From an uncultured Eubacteriales bacterium (GTDB lineage: Bacteria; Bacillota; Clostridia; Oscillospirales; Oscillospiraceae): a stretch of DNA of 6,980 bases. Location of the stretch: contig CABRZL010000100.1 of assembly GCA_902475435.1 (NCBI GenBank), forward strand, positions 1-6,980, read 5' to 3'. Shown one piece after another: positions 5,611-6,980 of the stretch. Below the pieces are notes generated by a model that saw only the letters and a list, made by a program, of their open reading frames with translations, searched no databases and was not told the origin of the DNA. Position 1 is the stretch's first letter; every line of letters starts with the position of its first letter. The position numbers and the translations under genes were made by a program.

Positions 5611-6980
5611 TCAAAGCATTCAGGCAAAAACCTTTATCAGCATGATGGTACTTCTCGTAGGCTGCTGTATCATCATTTACAGCATGGTCATGATATTCCT
5701 GCCGAAGAATTATCAGACGGAGCTTGAGCATCAGGTCACAGCGGACTTTTATGGCATGGTTGAAATGTTGGAAAGGGACGGTTGGGAAGAAAGCTCTGAC
5801 AGCCTGCTTGAGTTTTCCATGAAGAACAATGCCACCGTCAAAATCAATGACGAAAGTGACAACAATGTATTCTCGGTGAACTTTGCAAATATGGAGGATG
5901 GAGAAATCGCTTCCCCATCTTCCCCATCAATGAGCTGCTCGGCAACCTTTATGCAGGATGGTCAGACCTACCAGCTTTCCGCTATCGTTTCCCTTGTTGC
6001 AGTAAGTCAGTCCTATGATATTTTGATAAAGCTCCTGCCATTTATCGTAGCTATGATACTTTTGATTTCCATTATCGGCGCTTTCATTTGCTCCCGCTAT
6101 TTTTCAAAGCCGTTAGTGGATATTTGCAGTGTTGCCAAGCGGATGACAATGCTTGATATGACTTGGAAATGTGATGTAAAGCGGCAGGATGAAATTGGAA
6201 TTTTGGCTTCCAGTCTGAATGAAATGTCAGGTCGATTAAGTGTTGCTCTGGACAACCTGAAAACAGCAAACGAACAGTTACAGCAGGATATTGAAAAAGA
6301 ACGGGAGCAGGAAAAACAGCGGATTGACTTTTTTACTTCTGTCTCCCACGAACTCAAAACCCCTATCGCAATCATCAAGGGCGAACTGGAAGGGATGATT
6401 TACAAGGTTGGCGAGTATAAGGAAAGAGATACTTATCTGCGCCATTGCCTGAAAACTGTGGGTGATATGGAACATATCGTGAAAGAGATCCTATCGGCAG
6501 CAAGAATGGGCGGAAGCGATTTTCAGCTTGTGCGCTCCGATCTCAATATCAGCCAGATACTCCAAAAAGTCTGCCGAAAGAACAGTGGCAGGATGGAGGA
6601 TAAAGAAATGGGGCTGAATATGGCGATACAGCCGGACTTTCATTATGAGGGCGACGCGCGGCTGATTGAGAAAGTGTTCTCCAATGTCATCAGCAATGCG
6701 GCGGCGTATTCTCCGATAGGCGCTGTAATAACTGTGTCATTACAAAATGGCGTGTTTTCTGTGGAAAATATAGGCATTCATATAGCGGAGGAAGATTTGA
6801 AACAAATCTTTACCCCCTTTTACCGGGTAGATAAATCCCGTAATCGGAACAGCGGCGGCAGCGGATTGGGACTGTATATCACGAAAATGATACTCGACCA
6901 TCACGGTATCCCTCACAAAATGGAGAATACAGAAAATGGCGTGCGGTTTACTGCTATCTTCCCGGAGATAGCAATTCTGG
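5594..6980 (+). CDS. HAMP-type sensor histidine kinase (3' end beyond the window)
   Basis: A frame with no stop runs to the right edge (462 codons and one base). Residues run: basic N-terminus, TM1 (about 14-36), extracytoplasmic sensor domain of about 105 residues (about 37-143), TM2 (about 144-166), HAMP (about 168-222), a short coiled coil (about 222-245), then HisKA with phospho-acceptor His252 in FFTSVSHELKTP. The ATPase domain has the N-box VFSNVISNAAAYS (Asn364, Asn368), ENIG (391-394), FTPFYRVDKSR (407-416) and G-box GGSGLGLYI (421-429). The domain is essentially complete, so little is missing. TTG at 5594 is the likeliest start, since it keeps the basic RKRISQSIQAK before TM1. The first in-frame ATG (5642) would fall inside TM1. 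The start overlaps the response regulator's end by 17 nt, so the two genes are coupled. No ligand can be inferred from the sensor domain. Confidence 0.93.
   Translation, partial: MRKRISQSIQAKTFISMMVLLVGCCIIIYSMVMIFLPKNYQTELEHQVTADFYGMVEMLERDGWEESSDSLLEFSMKNNATVKINDESDNNVFSVNFANMEDGEIASPSSPSMSCSATFMQDGQTYQLSAIVSLVAVSQSYDILIKLLPFIVAMILLISIIGAFICSRYFSKPLVDICSVAKRMTMLDMTWKCDVKRQDEIGILASSLNEMSGRLSVALDNLKTANEQLQQDIEKEREQEKQRIDFFTSVSHELKTPIAIIKGELEGMIYKVGEYKERDTYLRHCLKTVGDMEHIVKEILSAARMGGSDFQLVRSDLNISQILQKVCRKNSGRMEDKEMGLNMAIQPDFHYEGDARLIEKVFSNVISNAAAYSPIGAVITVSLQNGVFSVENIGIHIAEEDLKQIFTPFYRVDKSRNRNSGGSGLGLYITKMILDHHGIPHKMENTENGVRFTAIFPEIAIL

Noticed and set aside
6084..6475. Several minus-strand frames over the kinase gene
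   Set aside because: They mirror the HAMP and HisKA coding sequence and have no independent support.

Overview
The window looks like a piece of a Firmicutes chromosome, most likely from a gut-type Clostridia (Lachnospiraceae/Oscillospiraceae-like). The grounds are strong AGGAGG-type Shine-Dalgarno (SD) sites, GTG and TTG starts, a near-consensus sigma-A promoter, and the kind of gene set present. No taxon can be fixed from the sequence alone. Base composition is mosaic: the left gene is AT-rich, while the two permease genes are clearly more G+C-rich.

Layout. (1) Positions 2-865, plus strand: the C-terminal part of a six-helix membrane protein, cut by the window's left edge and followed by a rho-independent terminator. 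It resembles the membrane proteins paired with PadR-type regulators (HAAS-domain type). (2) Positions 4392-1000, minus strand: an ABC transporter operon that reads, in transcription order, a 16-codon leader ORF, FtsX/MacB-type permease 1, permease 2 and a MacB/LolD-type ATPase. (3) Positions 4393-4698: a dense divergent control region of about 300 bp with no long gene. It holds a hairpin, a weak minus-strand -10, two dyads, a minus-strand intrinsic terminator and a near-perfect plus-strand promoter. (4) Positions 4699-6980, plus strand: a small excisionase-like helix-turn-helix protein, an OmpR-family response regulator and a HAMP-type sensor histidine kinase that runs off the right edge almost complete.

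Likely working. The two units form a divergent sensor/transporter module. The kinase would sense an envelope signal and phosphorylate the response regulator. The regulator, perhaps helped by the small HTH protein, would then control the transporter operon and its own operon through the shared control region. Two non-identical permeases with one ATPase suggest a heterodimeric MacB-like transporter. Such modules often act in antimicrobial-peptide or lipid/lipoprotein handling, but the substrate cannot be read from the sequence.

The least ordinary part is the control region. It has a leader ORF translationally coupled to permease 1, an intrinsic terminator lying on the transporter side between the two units (a possible attenuator), and a repeated CAACTCCA octamer that also forms an 11-bp tandem duplication inside the HTH gene.
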